From contig NZ_AP023054.1 in the NCBI RefSeq assembly GCF_019703835.1, forward strand, positions 1,302,001 to 1,366,000: a DNA stretch of 64,000 nt, in the 5' to 3' direction. The notes beneath the pieces are model-generated. The model was not told the DNA's origin. It did not search any database and was given only the letters and a program-made list of their open reading frames with translations. Source of the stretch: Thaumasiovibrio subtropicus. GTDB lineage: Bacteria; Pseudomonadota; Gammaproteobacteria; Enterobacterales; Vibrionaceae. Each line of letters begins with the position of its first letter. Position 1 is the first letter of the stretch. Made by a program: the position numbers and the translations under genes. Of the stretch, positions 36,731-45,012 are shown one piece after another.

Positions 36731-38293
36731 ATGCGTCTTGAAGTGCAGTGTGAAGACCGTCTCGGTCTTACCCGTGAGTTACTCGATATCCTCGCTGAAA
36801 AAGAGATTGATTTGCGTGGGATAGAAATAGATACCTCGGGGATAATTTTTCTGAACTGCCCAGAAATAGAGTTTGAGCAGTTCAGTAAATTGATGTCACA
36901 AATTCGCCTCATTGATGGCGTGTTGGATGTCCGAAAAATTCAGTTTATGCCGGGCGAACGAGAGCATCGCGAACTGAAGTCTCTATTGGGAAGCCTACCT
37001 GATCCCGTGTTCTCTGTTGATTTGAGCGGTAAAGTCGCACTCGCTAATCAGGCGGCATCGCTGCTTTACTCGACGCCTTCTGAAGAGATGAAAGGCGAAA
37101 CCATTGATCAATACTTGAGTCAGTTTAATTTTGCGAAATGGTTAGAGCAGCATAAACGCGACTATGAACCGAGTGAGCAGGAAACGGCACCCATGCATAC
37201 CGAAATGGTCGTGATTGGTGGCTTAGACTACGTCATGGAAGTGATGCCTGTTTACGTTTCTGATGAAAGCAAAGCGCAAGTGTTGGCCAGCGCCGTGGTG
37301 TTGTTAAAGGCGATGTCAGGTATTCAGCGTCCAATTTGGCGCCAGAGCTATGATAATACCGGGTTCGAGCATCTCATTGGGCACTCTAGCCGCTTCAAAC
37401 AGCTCGTCAATCAAGCGAAAAAGCTCGCACTGCTAGATGCGCCTTTGCTCATTCAAGGCGAAACGGGTACAGGTAAAGAAGTGCTTGCCCGCGCTTGTCA
37501 CCACCGTTCACAACGTAGTCAACGCCCATTCTTACTGCTCAATAGTATCTCAATGCCTGACAATGCGGCGGAAACAGAGCTCTTCGGATACCTTGAGCCA
37601 GATGGCAGTACGAAAAAAGGTATCTTTGAGCAAGCCGATGGCGGCACCGTATTTCTCTATGAAGTCGGCGAGATGTCGGCACATTTACAGATCAAGCTCT
37701 TACGCTTCCTGCAAGATGGCACCTTCCGCCGCGTTGGCGAAGAGAAAGAGGTAAAAGTTGATGTGCGGGTGATCTGTTCTACGCAGCGTAAATTGTCTGA
37801 ATTAGTTGCAGAAGGAAAGTTCCGTGAAGATCTCTACTATCGTCTCAACGTCTTGTCGTTGACCGTGCCGCCATTGCGAGAGCGTAACGCCGATATCTTG
37901 CCATTAACTGAGTTGTTCTTGAAGCAGTTTGCGGCTGAGCTTCAGCAAGTAAAGCCAGAGCTTACCCTAAGAGCAGAAGAGCAGCTCGTACAATACCCGT
38001 GGCCGGGCAATATCCGACAGCTGCGCAATATTTTGCTTCGCAGCCTTTCTCAAGTCGAAGGACGAGAACTCGATGCTGACGATTTACAGCTCCCTGAGGT
38101 AGAGAGTAATACCTTGCTCAGTGAAGCGACCCTTGATGGTACGCTCGATGAGATCATGGGGCGTTATGAAGCCTCGATTCTCTCGAATCTCTACAAGTCA
38201 TTTCCTTCTACCCGCAAATTGGCTAAGCGGTTAGGAGTGTCACACACAGCAGTTGCCAATAAGTTAAGGGAATATGCGATCAATAAGTCGTAA
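36731..38293 (+). CDS. tyrR: transcriptional regulator TyrR
   Basis: A 520-residue regulator of aromatic amino-acid metabolism and transport: ACT domain (about 1-70), PAS domain (80-190), AAA+ core with Walker A GETGTGKE at 243-250, and a C-terminal helix-turn-helix (TRKLAKRLGVSHTAVANKL). The loop equivalent to GAFTGA is replaced, as in E. coli TyrR, which works with sigma-70. Unusual: the Walker B position normally occupied by Asp is Tyr310 (TVFLYEVGEMS), so ATP hydrolysis may be impaired. It neighbours the psp/ycj genes as in other gammaproteobacteria. Confidence 0.95.
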   Translation: MRLEVQCEDRLGLTRELLDILAEKEIDLRGIEIDTSGIIFLNCPEIEFEQFSKLMSQIRLIDGVLDVRKIQFMPGEREHRELKSLLGSLPDPVFSVDLSGKVALANQAASLLYSTPSEEMKGETIDQYLSQFNFAKWLEQHKRDYEPSEQETAPMHTEMVVIGGLDYVMEVMPVYVSDESKAQVLASAVVLLKAMSGIQRPIWRQSYDNTGFEHLIGHSSRFKQLVNQAKKLALLDAPLLIQGETGTGKEVLARACHHRSQRSQRPFLLLNSISMPDNAAETELFGYLEPDGSTKKGIFEQADGGTVFLYEVGEMSAHLQIKLLRFLQDGTFRRVGEEKEVKVDVRVICSTQRKLSELVAEGKFREDLYYRLNVLSLTVPPLRERNADILPLTELFLKQFAAELQQVKPELTLRAEEQLVQYPWPGNIRQLRNILLRSLSQVEGRELDADDLQLPEVESNTLLSEATLDGTLDEIMGRYEASILSNLYKSFPSTRKLAKRLGVSHTAVANKLREYAINKS

Positions 38294-38294
38294 T

Positions 38295-38891
38295 ATGCTG
38301 GATAAATTGCGCTTTGGTGGCGAAACACAACCTGTGATTCTTGATACAGAACGAATGCACGTTGCCCTATCAACCACAGGTGACGCCTCTGCGTTGAGTC
38401 TGTATTACATTCGAAATCGAGAGTTTTTAGCGCCTTGGGAGCCCAAGCGCCAAGAGAACTTTTTTTCCATGAGTGGCTGGCAACAGCGCATGATCCAACT
38501 CGTCGAGTTACAGCGCAACGAGTTGGCATTTTACTTTGTGATTCGCCGTAAAGAAGCGAAAGAGATTATCGGTGTTATTACCTATAGCAACGTACTTCGT
38601 CATCCAATGCACTCGTGTTACGTCGGGTACTCGATGGATCAAGACTGCCAAGGTCAAGGCTTGATGTCAGAAGCGCTAGCAGCAACTAACCAGTGGATGT
38701 TTGAACAACAGAACTTGCATCGAATCATGGCGGGTTACATGCCACGCAATCACGGCAGCGCAAAAGTGCTGGCTAAGCAAGGCTTTGTGATTGAAGGCGA
38801 AGCAAAAGACTATTTGTTGATCAATGGAAAATGGGAAGACCATATCCTAACGGCATTGACGAACCAAGATTGGAATAAGAAGAATGACTGA
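38295..38891 (+). CDS. rimJ: GNAT N-acetyltransferase, RimJ-like
   Basis: A 198-residue protein resembling RimJ, which acetylates the N-terminal alanine of ribosomal protein S5. Seen are the start DTERMHVALSTTGDA, the substrate-side EFLAPWEPKR and the acetyl-CoA loop DQDCQGQGLMSEAL, then MPRNHGSAKVLAKQGF. The ATG at 38295 lies one base after the tyrR stop; the frame also extends into tyrR (38274). It overlaps the HD gene by 8 bp, so the three genes are probably one unit. The exact substrate is inferred. Confidence 0.82.
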   Translation: MLDKLRFGGETQPVILDTERMHVALSTTGDASALSLYYIRNREFLAPWEPKRQENFFSMSGWQQRMIQLVELQRNELAFYFVIRRKEAKEIIGVITYSNVLRHPMHSCYVGYSMDQDCQGQGLMSEALAATNQWMFEQQNLHRIMAGYMPRNHGSAKVLAKQGFVIEGEAKDYLLINGKWEDHILTALTNQDWNKKND

Positions 38892-39483
38892 ACAATTGCA
38901 ACGATTAGAAAAACAGCTCGCGCTTATCATCGAGATAGATCAACTCAAAGCTGTGTTGCGCCAAACAAAGGTAAAAAGTGCCGAAGGTCGCCGTGAAAAC
39001 AGCGCTGAGCATAGCTGGCAAGTCGCTCTGCTTGCCGTTCTTTTAGAAGAACATGCCAACGAGCCCGTCAATCTTAGCCGTGTGATTAAAATGCTCTTGA
39101 TCCATGACATCGTTGAAATCGATGCAGGCGATACATTTGTCTACGATGCTGCGGCCAGCGCAGAGCAAGAGGAGAAAGAGCTCGCGGCTGCCAAGCGTTT
39201 ATTCGGTTTATTACCCGATGATCAATCTGATGCGTTGTTATCGCTGTGGTTAGAATTTGAAAGCGCTAAAACCGCCGATGCAAAATATGCCAAGGCGTTA
39301 GATCGCATGATGCCGATGTTACTGAATTACAATAATCAGGGACAAAGCTGGGTAGAGCACGGTGTGAGTCGCGATCAAATTGTCGCAGTGAATGGCCGTA
39401 TCGCAGATGGCTCTGAAGTGCTTTGGCAAAAGATGTTGCATGTGATTGATTACGCTGTTGAACAAGGCTGGGTGAAGGCATAG
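38884..39483 (+). CDS. HD-domain phosphohydrolase, YfbR/HDDC2-like
   Basis: A 199-residue protein with the metal-binding HD pattern: His in NSAEHSWQVALLA, HD in LLIHDIVEIDAGD and a later Asp in KALDRMMPML. This fits the family of 5'-deoxynucleotidases that hydrolyse dNMPs. Overlaps the end of the acetyltransferase gene by 8 bp. Confidence 0.85.
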   Translation: MTEQLQRLEKQLALIIEIDQLKAVLRQTKVKSAEGRRENSAEHSWQVALLAVLLEEHANEPVNLSRVIKMLLIHDIVEIDAGDTFVYDAAASAEQEEKELAAAKRLFGLLPDDQSDALLSLWLEFESAKTADAKYAKALDRMMPMLLNYNNQGQSWVEHGVSRDQIVAVNGRIADGSEVLWQKMLHVIDYAVEQGWVKA

Positions 39484-39532
39484 CGTTTATTCGGTATGTG
39501 TTTTTAGTCTGTAAGGCTTGCTCATTTTTAGA

Positions 39533-39555
39533 TAAAAATGGGCCTTCCTAGGCCC
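39533..39555 (-). terminator. minus-strand terminator downstream of the 39760 gene
   Basis: Short GC stem GGGCC/GGCCC with a 6-base loop, followed on the minus strand by ATTTTT. It lies about 200 bp beyond the stop of the gene at 39760, leaving a long 3' region, or ends an unrecognised minus-strand RNA. Bases 39556-39759 show no convincing gene. Confidence 0.5.
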
Positions 39556-39759
39556 GTGCTTTAATATCTGAATAAATCCGATGAAAAAAGCAAAGTGCAG
39601 TGAGCTAAATGCGATTCTCAGTGACAGCGAACACTGCGCTCCTGTCACCTTAATTATTGGCAGTGACATTTAGCTTAGTAAAGCGTCCTTGCTTTAATAC
39701 TCCCCCTCAGGAATTTCTACTTTTTAGTTAAATTGGCCTAGCTCGCTGACCTGTTTGAG

Positions 39760-40104
39760 TTATCCCTTCACGATGACGACTTGACTCTGTGTCTCGTAGA
39801 TATTTTTTACTTCGTTTCCGTCACCCACGATGATCAACTCTCGGTCATCATCATCTAGCGCCATGTTACCGGCAGCATCCATGATGATCGCGACACTGAT
39901 GGCAGTGGCGAGTGGGTGTGCCCAGTAGCTCCAGCCAGATCGATGATGCACAGGGCGTCCAATATGGCGTTTATGAACATGAACACGTTTAACAGGTTGA
40001 GTACGCACGACTTTCGTTCCGTTCGGACGTTGAACGATAGTTGCTGCGCTCACTTGCACGGCAAACAGACTAAAGAGAGAGAAGAAACAGATGGCTTTTT
40101 TCAT
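39760..40104 (-). CDS. small exported protein, His-rich, hypothetical
   Basis: A 114-residue protein with a clear signal peptide (MKKAICFFSLFSLFAVQVSA). The mature part has a basic, His-rich stretch (RVHVHKRHIGRPVHHRSG), a hydrophobic segment (LATAISVAIIMDAAG) and an acidic patch (LDDDDRE). It is probably periplasmic or membrane-associated; the His-rich part might bind metal. No known family is recognised. Confidence 0.7.
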   Translation of the reverse strand: MKKAICFFSLFSLFAVQVSAATIVQRPNGTKVVRTQPVKRVHVHKRHIGRPVHHRSGWSYWAHPLATAISVAIIMDAAGNMALDDDDRELIIVGDGNEVKNIYETQSQVVIVKG

Positions 40105-40292
40105 ATAGCTAACCCTTTTGGTAGTGCCGACTGATGAGGCTCGTAGTAGACGGCGAATACGTGCTGCGTTGAATTTAAGCGTAATATATACGCATTAAGC
40201 CATGCTGTAAACACTTAATTGGTATTCTGTACGCAATTTCTTTTGATTTTTTTGTTAGCTCGAAGGGTAGTGCAGAAGCTATAGCCAAAAGA

Positions 40293-40314
40293 AAGGGCAC
40301 ATGAATGTGCCCTT
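40293..40314 (-). terminator. Rho-independent terminator of pykA
   Basis: 9-bp arms AAGGGCACA and TGTGCCCTT with a 4-base loop, followed on the minus strand by TCTTTT, 26 bp beyond the stop. Confidence 0.8.
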
Positions 40315-40339
40315 GAAATGAGGTAAAGGTGTATGTGTT

Positions 40340-41785
40340 TTAAGCGGTTAAGATACGCATTTTGTTGGTTGAGCCCATGGTGTCCATGACATCGCCTTGG
40401 GTGACAATGACGGTATCCCCTTCGTCGATAAGCCCTTTGTCTTTAATGGTAGCAATGGCATCTTGGGCGGCGGCTAGACCATCTTTTTCACCATTGTCAA
40501 AGTAAACCGGTGTGACGCCACGATAGAGTGAAGCGCGATTCAATGTGGATTCATTCTTTGAAAGCGCAAAAATAGGCAACCCAGAAGAGATACGAGACAT
40601 CATCAATGGTGTGCGACCAGATTCCGTGAGGGATATCATCGCTTTTACCCCTTCAAGGTGGTTTGCAGCGTACATAGTGGACATTGCAATGGTCTCTTCA
40701 ATGCTTTGGAAAGTACGGTCCATGCGGTGATTGGAAACATTGACGCTCTTCATCTGTTCAGCGCCCACACACACCTCGGCCATCGAGGTCACCGTTTCGA
40801 CGGGATATTGGCCTGCTGCCGTTTCGGCCGATAGCATGACCGCATCGGTGCCATCGAGTACTGCGTTCGCGACATCCATCACCTCTGCTCGGGTTGGCAT
40901 AGGGCTGGAAATCATCGACTCCATCATTTGAGTAGCGGTAATAACGGTACGGTTAAGACTACGCGCGCGGCGGATGAGTTTTTTCTGCACGCCAACAAGC
41001 ATGGGATCGCCAATTTCAACACCCAAATCACCTCGAGCCACCATGACCACATCTGAGGCTTTGACAATGTCATCTAATGCCTCATCAGTCGCGACCGTTT
41101 CGGCACGCTCAACTTTCGCGACCATTTGCGCATTGAGGCCAGCTTCACGGGCAAGCAAGCGAGCATACTTCATATCCTCGCCACTGCGAGGAAAACTAAT
41201 GGCAAGAAAATCAACGCCAATTTCCGCCGCCGTTAATATGTCTTGCTTGTCTTTTTCGGTCAGCGCTTCTGCGGATAATCCGCCCCCTTTTTTATTGATT
41301 CCTTTGTTATCAGATAAGGGGCCTGCAACAGTCACTTCAGTGTGGACTTTGTTGCCATCGACACTGGTGACACGTAGTTGTACGCGCCCATCGTCAAGAA
41401 GCAAGATATCGCCAGTACGGACATCTTTAGGGAGATCTTTGTAGGCAAGCCCTACCGCATCTTTATCCCCTTCGCCTTTGGGCAAGTCGCTGTCGAGGGT
41501 GAACTTGTCACCGATGTCGAGCTGAATCCGACCTTCCTTAAAAGTCGATACGCGGATTTTAGGGCCTTGGAGATCGCCTAAGATCGCCACATGCTTACCT
41601 AATTTAGCCGCAATCTTGCGCACTTTTTCTGCTCGTTGCTTATGAATTTCGGCGGTAGCATGAGAAAAATTTAGTCTCACGACATTAGCGCCTGCGACAA
41701 TAATGCCTTCAAGCACAGCGTCATCTTTATCGGTAGCGGGGCCTAATGTGGTGACAATTTTAGTGCGGCGAATCGGATGGGGCAT
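40340..41785 (-). CDS. pykA: pyruvate kinase (PykA type)
   Basis: A 481-residue enzyme that converts phosphoenolpyruvate and ADP to pyruvate and ATP. It is very close to E. coli PykA ([19 protein letters not shown] start; [23 protein letters not shown] and [13 protein letters not shown] motifs). The frame is open to 41806, but AGGGAGA at 8-bp spacing selects the ATG at 41785. It sits beside hexR, as in many gammaproteobacteria, and HexR is expected to regulate central carbon genes of this kind. Confidence 0.96.
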   Translation of the reverse strand: MPHPIRRTKIVTTLGPATDKDDAVLEGIIVAGANVVRLNFSHATAEIHKQRAEKVRKIAAKLGKHVAILGDLQGPKIRVSTFKEGRIQLDIGDKFTLDSDLPKGEGDKDAVGLAYKDLPKDVRTGDILLLDDGRVQLRVTSVDGNKVHTEVTVAGPLSDNKGINKKGGGLSAEALTEKDKQDILTAAEIGVDFLAISFPRSGEDMKYARLLAREAGLNAQMVAKVERAETVATDEALDDIVKASDVVMVARGDLGVEIGDPMLVGVQKKLIRRARSLNRTVITATQMMESMISSPMPTRAEVMDVANAVLDGTDAVMLSAETAAGQYPVETVTSMAEVCVGAEQMKSVNVSNHRMDRTFQSIEETIAMSTMYAANHLEGVKAMISLTESGRTPLMMSRISSGLPIFALSKNESTLNRASLYRGVTPVYFDNGEKDGLAAAQDAIATIKDKGLIDEGDTVIVTQGDVMDTMGSTNKMRILTA

Positions 41786-41862
41786 AGCGGTCTCCCTGAC
41801 AATCATGGTGGAATCCCGGCGCTGATGTCGACGACTCCCTGACGTAGAACGCTGGGTATAGA

Positions 41863-41892
41863 TAAAAAGCCGCAGCTCTTGGGCTGCGGCTT
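41863..41892 (-). terminator. Rho-independent terminator of hexR
   Basis: 9-bp arms AAGCCGCAG and CTGCGGCTT with an 8-base loop; T5 follows on the minus strand. It separates hexR from pykA, so pykA needs its own promoter in the 77 bp before its start. Confidence 0.85.
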
Positions 41893-41896
41893 AAGA

Positions 41897-42751
41897 TTAC
41901 ATCACGTCTTCTTTACTAAATCGCGACTCTTTAATCGCGTCTTTGACGCGCCTCAAATTATCTCTAAAGCCGGTACCGCGTCGCAGGGTAAAGCCGGTGG
42001 CTAAGACATCAATTACCGTCATTTGTACAACACGGCTAGCCATTGGCATGTAGACGTCGGTGTCTTCTGGTGCTTCAACCGTGATAAGCAGCGAGCACTC
42101 GCGGGCTAACGGTGAATCTTTTGCGGTAATCCCAATCACTGTCGCGTTGTTTTCTCGCGCAACACGTGCGACTTCGACAAGGCTTTTTGTGCGACCCGTA
42201 TGAGAAATGAGCACGACGACATCGCCATCCGTACAGTTAATACAACTCATTCGCTGCATAACAACATCATCAAAGCAGATAATCGGAATATTAAAACGGA
42301 AAAACTTGTTCATTGCATCGTGCGCAACCGACGCTGACGCACCGAGGCCGAAGAAGGAAATCTTCTTCGCTTGGGTCAATAGGTCAACAGCGCGATTAAT
42401 TTGCGATGGGTCAATAGTGTTCTTCGCCACATCAAGGCACGCCATGGTCGATTCGAAAATCTTGTTGGTATAGGCTTCGGCCGAATCGGTCTCTTCGACA
42501 TTGCGGTTTACATAAGGTGTGCCATTCGCCAAGCTTTGGGCGAGGTGCAGTTTAAAGTCAGGGAAGCCTTTGGTATCAAGGCGACGACAAAAGCGGTTCA
42601 CTGTCGGCTCAGACACGTCAGCCATCTTCGCAAGCGTCGCGATGCTGGAGTGGATGGCTGATTGAGGTGAAGCAATAATGACTTCGGCCACCTTGCGTTC
42701 AGATTTACTGAACTGATCTATATTCTTTTGTATTTTTTCGAGGGTATTCAT
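41897..42751 (-). CDS. hexR: RpiR-family regulator of central carbon metabolism
   Basis: A 284-residue protein: N-terminal RpiR helix-turn-helix (about 1-77, ATLAKMADVSEPTVNRFCRRL) and a C-terminal SIS sugar-phosphate-binding domain (about 125-250). HexR senses 2-keto-3-deoxy-6-phosphogluconate and controls glycolytic and Entner-Doudoroff genes. Ends with a strong terminator. I did not find a clear HexR palindrome upstream by eye. Confidence 0.93.
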   Translation of the reverse strand: MNTLEKIQKNIDQFSKSERKVAEVIIASPQSAIHSSIATLAKMADVSEPTVNRFCRRLDTKGFPDFKLHLAQSLANGTPYVNRNVEETDSAEAYTNKIFESTMACLDVAKNTIDPSQINRAVDLLTQAKKISFFGLGASASVAHDAMNKFFRFNIPIICFDDVVMQRMSCINCTDGDVVVLISHTGRTKSLVEVARVARENNATVIGITAKDSPLARECSLLITVEAPEDTDVYMPMASRVVQMTVIDVLATGFTLRRGTGFRDNLRRVKDAIKESRFSKEDVM

Positions 42752-43066
42752 TCGGAAATATTCGGTCGAGATTGATTATCGTTGTGAAAGCCACAACATA
42801 CCGTTAACCATATAATGCTTAAACTATACCTCTTAATGTCAGTTTCTTGGAAAAAAAAACCTGATTAGGCCGTGTTATTTTGAGCTACGTCTAGTTTTTT
42901 ACTTTCAGTTTTGGTGGTTTTTGCCTAGAAAAATGCAATTAATTGCGGGAAATTCGGTCTATTTCTGTCACTTTTTTTCAAGTAATCGGAAGTTATTTTC
43001 TGTTTGGAAAGAAGCCGTCAAATGGACGCTAAGTCGATATCAACAGCATTCGCGTAGGAAATGTAA
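42752..43066. other. intergenic region between divergent hexR and the YeeZ-like gene
   Basis: 315 bases, AT-rich, with several T- and A-runs (for example A9 near 42851). It must hold the promoters of both genes. No RNA gene, repeat or clear operator recognised. Confidence 0.5.
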
Positions 43067-43858
43067 ATGAGATTTGAAGGGAAAAAAATCGCAGTTTGTG
43101 GTTGTGGCTGGTTGGGTGAAACCCTCGCCGATCGGCTGCTGGATGCCGGTGCAACCGTGTTAGGTACCACGACGACTGAGGAAAAACAGCAACGCTTGAG
43201 CGAAAAGGGCATCGAGGCCCACGTGGTTAACTTGCCCGCTGCTCAGCCACGCTTTTCAGAGTTTGATGCCATGGTGATCAATATTCCCCCAAGGCGTCAG
43301 TCTTTATCTGGGGAAGCGTTTATGACCAGTATTCAAATGCTGTCTGATGCCGCGAAACAAGCCGGCTGTCAGCGGGTTGTTTTTATTAGCACAACGTCAG
43401 TGTATGGCGCCGTGGCGGGTGTTGTGACCGAAAGCACGCCTTGTGAACCTAATACTGATTCGGGAAAAGCGCACCTGATGGCCGAAAAGCAGTTATTGGC
43501 CGCATGGGGTGAGCAAGTTGTGGTCATTAGGATGTCTGGCCTCATTGGTGGCGAACGTCATCCTGTGAAGCATCTTGTCCGCAAGGCGGAAATCAGTCAG
43601 GGCGGGCAACCTGTTAACCTGATTGAGCGGGAAGACGCCGTGACTGCCATTATTAATGCCTTGCTGGGGGCGGGCAGTGGTGAAGTATTGCATTTAGCGA
43701 GTGCAGACCATCCCAGTCGGCGTGAGTACTACACGCGAAAAGCCGCGGAGCTTGGTCTACCCACGCCTAACTTTATTGATGATGAAGGGCGAGGCGCGAA
43801 AGTTATCGATGCAACCTACTCCGTTGCTCAGTTGGGTTTGTCATTGCAATCACTATAG
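43067..43858 (+). CDS. yeeZ: NAD(P)-dependent epimerase/dehydratase, YeeZ-like
   Basis: A 263-residue Rossmann-fold protein. The dinucleotide motif is CGCGWLGETLADRL near the N-terminus; later ISTTSVYG corresponds to the active-site region of extended short-chain dehydrogenases, though the canonical Y-x3-K is not evident. It resembles E. coli YeeZ, whose substrate is not established. Stands alone. Confidence 0.8.
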   Translation: MRFEGKKIAVCGCGWLGETLADRLLDAGATVLGTTTTEEKQQRLSEKGIEAHVVNLPAAQPRFSEFDAMVINIPPRRQSLSGEAFMTSIQMLSDAAKQAGCQRVVFISTTSVYGAVAGVVTESTPCEPNTDSGKAHLMAEKQLLAAWGEQVVVIRMSGLIGGERHPVKHLVRKAEISQGGQPVNLIEREDAVTAIINALLGAGSGEVLHLASADHPSRREYYTRKAAELGLPTPNFIDDEGRGAKVIDATYSVAQLGLSLQSL

Positions 43859-44036
43859 CGTTTGACGAGGCACACCAACAAGTGCAAGCGCTGTTTCATC
43901 GTGCCCTAGATGATTGAATTTTAGAGATACCGCTTGACGCTCCTTGTTAAGCGATACCCTATAGCGCTTGCGTCCGAGCGCTCGCCACTGAGCGATTGCA
44001 TCGGCTTGTTGGTGTGCATGTATTGTTACGTGATGT

Positions 44037-44822
44037 CTACTTACTGGCGATCAGTGTGAGTATCTCGGCTAACTCGTCACTGTGAGTCGCCATTGGCGAA
44101 TGGCCACTGTCGATGACGTGAATCTGATTCGGGTGAATCTGACTTGCGATGCGTACTTGAGAAGCGAGAGAAATGATGCGGTCTTGCAAGGTGAACACAT
44201 AGTGTTTGTCTATCGCATTGAAATGCTGTTGATTGAATGAGACTTTCTCTTCTGCGATATGGGCTGGTTCATTGATCGCGGTGTTGATGAGACGCTGAGT
44301 TTGAGCTGGCGTCGCGTCTTGGGCAAACTCAGCGGAGAAACGCTGTGTATCAAAGATCTCCATACGATGGGTGTTTTCATTGTAGCGAATCGCTGCCAAA
44401 TAGTGGTTCTCGTCCTGTTGACTGAGGTTTTGAAACGCTTTCTCGCCAATGAGAGGCGCAACGGCAGAGATATAGGTAATCGACGAAACATTCACCTCAG
44501 GGCAGATGCCCAGTGCATGATTAACAATTGCGCCGCCTTGGCTGTGAGCAGCTAGGTGTACTTTGCCGGAGAGCGGGGTCAGAGTATTACATAGCGCTTG
44601 AGCCGTATTGGAAAGGCCAATATGCGTCGCATCTTCTTTTTCAGAGCGTCCCGGTAGATTGACGGCAATGGTGTTTAGTGATGCGGGCAGTTGCGCTTCA
44701 ACTTGTTGCCAAGACTCGCCACCAAAATGCGCCCCGTGGACAAGGACAAGGTGAGATTTCATTGTCGCTGAAGCGGACATTGAAAGTGCGGTAAGTGTGA
44801 GAGCGATAAGCGATTTTTTCAT
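44037..44822 (-). CDS. exported alpha/beta hydrolase (esterase-like)
   Basis: A 261-residue protein with a signal peptide (1-19, ending SASA). The fold features are LVLVHGAHFGGESW (oxyanion region), the nucleophile S94 in AAHSQGG and a likely catalytic His in DSGHSPM near the C-terminus. It is similar in plan to plant methylesterases and EstC-type bacterial esterases. Periplasmic or secreted; substrate unknown. It is divergent from the regulator gene at 45013 with 190 bp between, which may control it. Confidence 0.82.
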   Translation of the reverse strand: MKKSLIALTLTALSMSASATMKSHLVLVHGAHFGGESWQQVEAQLPASLNTIAVNLPGRSEKEDATHIGLSNTAQALCNTLTPLSGKVHLAAHSQGGAIVNHALGICPEVNVSSITYISAVAPLIGEKAFQNLSQQDENHYLAAIRYNENTHRMEIFDTQRFSAEFAQDATPAQTQRLINTAINEPAHIAEEKVSFNQQHFNAIDKHYVFTLQDRIISLASQVRIASQIHPNQIHVIDSGHSPMATHSDELAEILTLIASK

Positions 44823-45012
44823 TGTTTTTTCCTGTTCTAGGTGACTTTGTTTCCTCCATCTTTGTCTTTAGGCGCGTATTTCTGCAATTCAAATTAGTTA
44901 AAATCACTTCAAATGAAATCAAATCCAGTAAATTATTGTGCAAAGCCGGGGCGGGAGTTGGTTTGAAACATAAAAATCAAAAAGTTATAGTTCTGTAACA
45001 TTTTTCAGCCGA

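Noticed and set aside
39581-39673. A possible 30-residue peptide gene (plus strand, MKKAKCSELN start)
   Set aside because: No ribosome-binding site, no promoter and no recognisable feature; open frames of this size are expected by chance.
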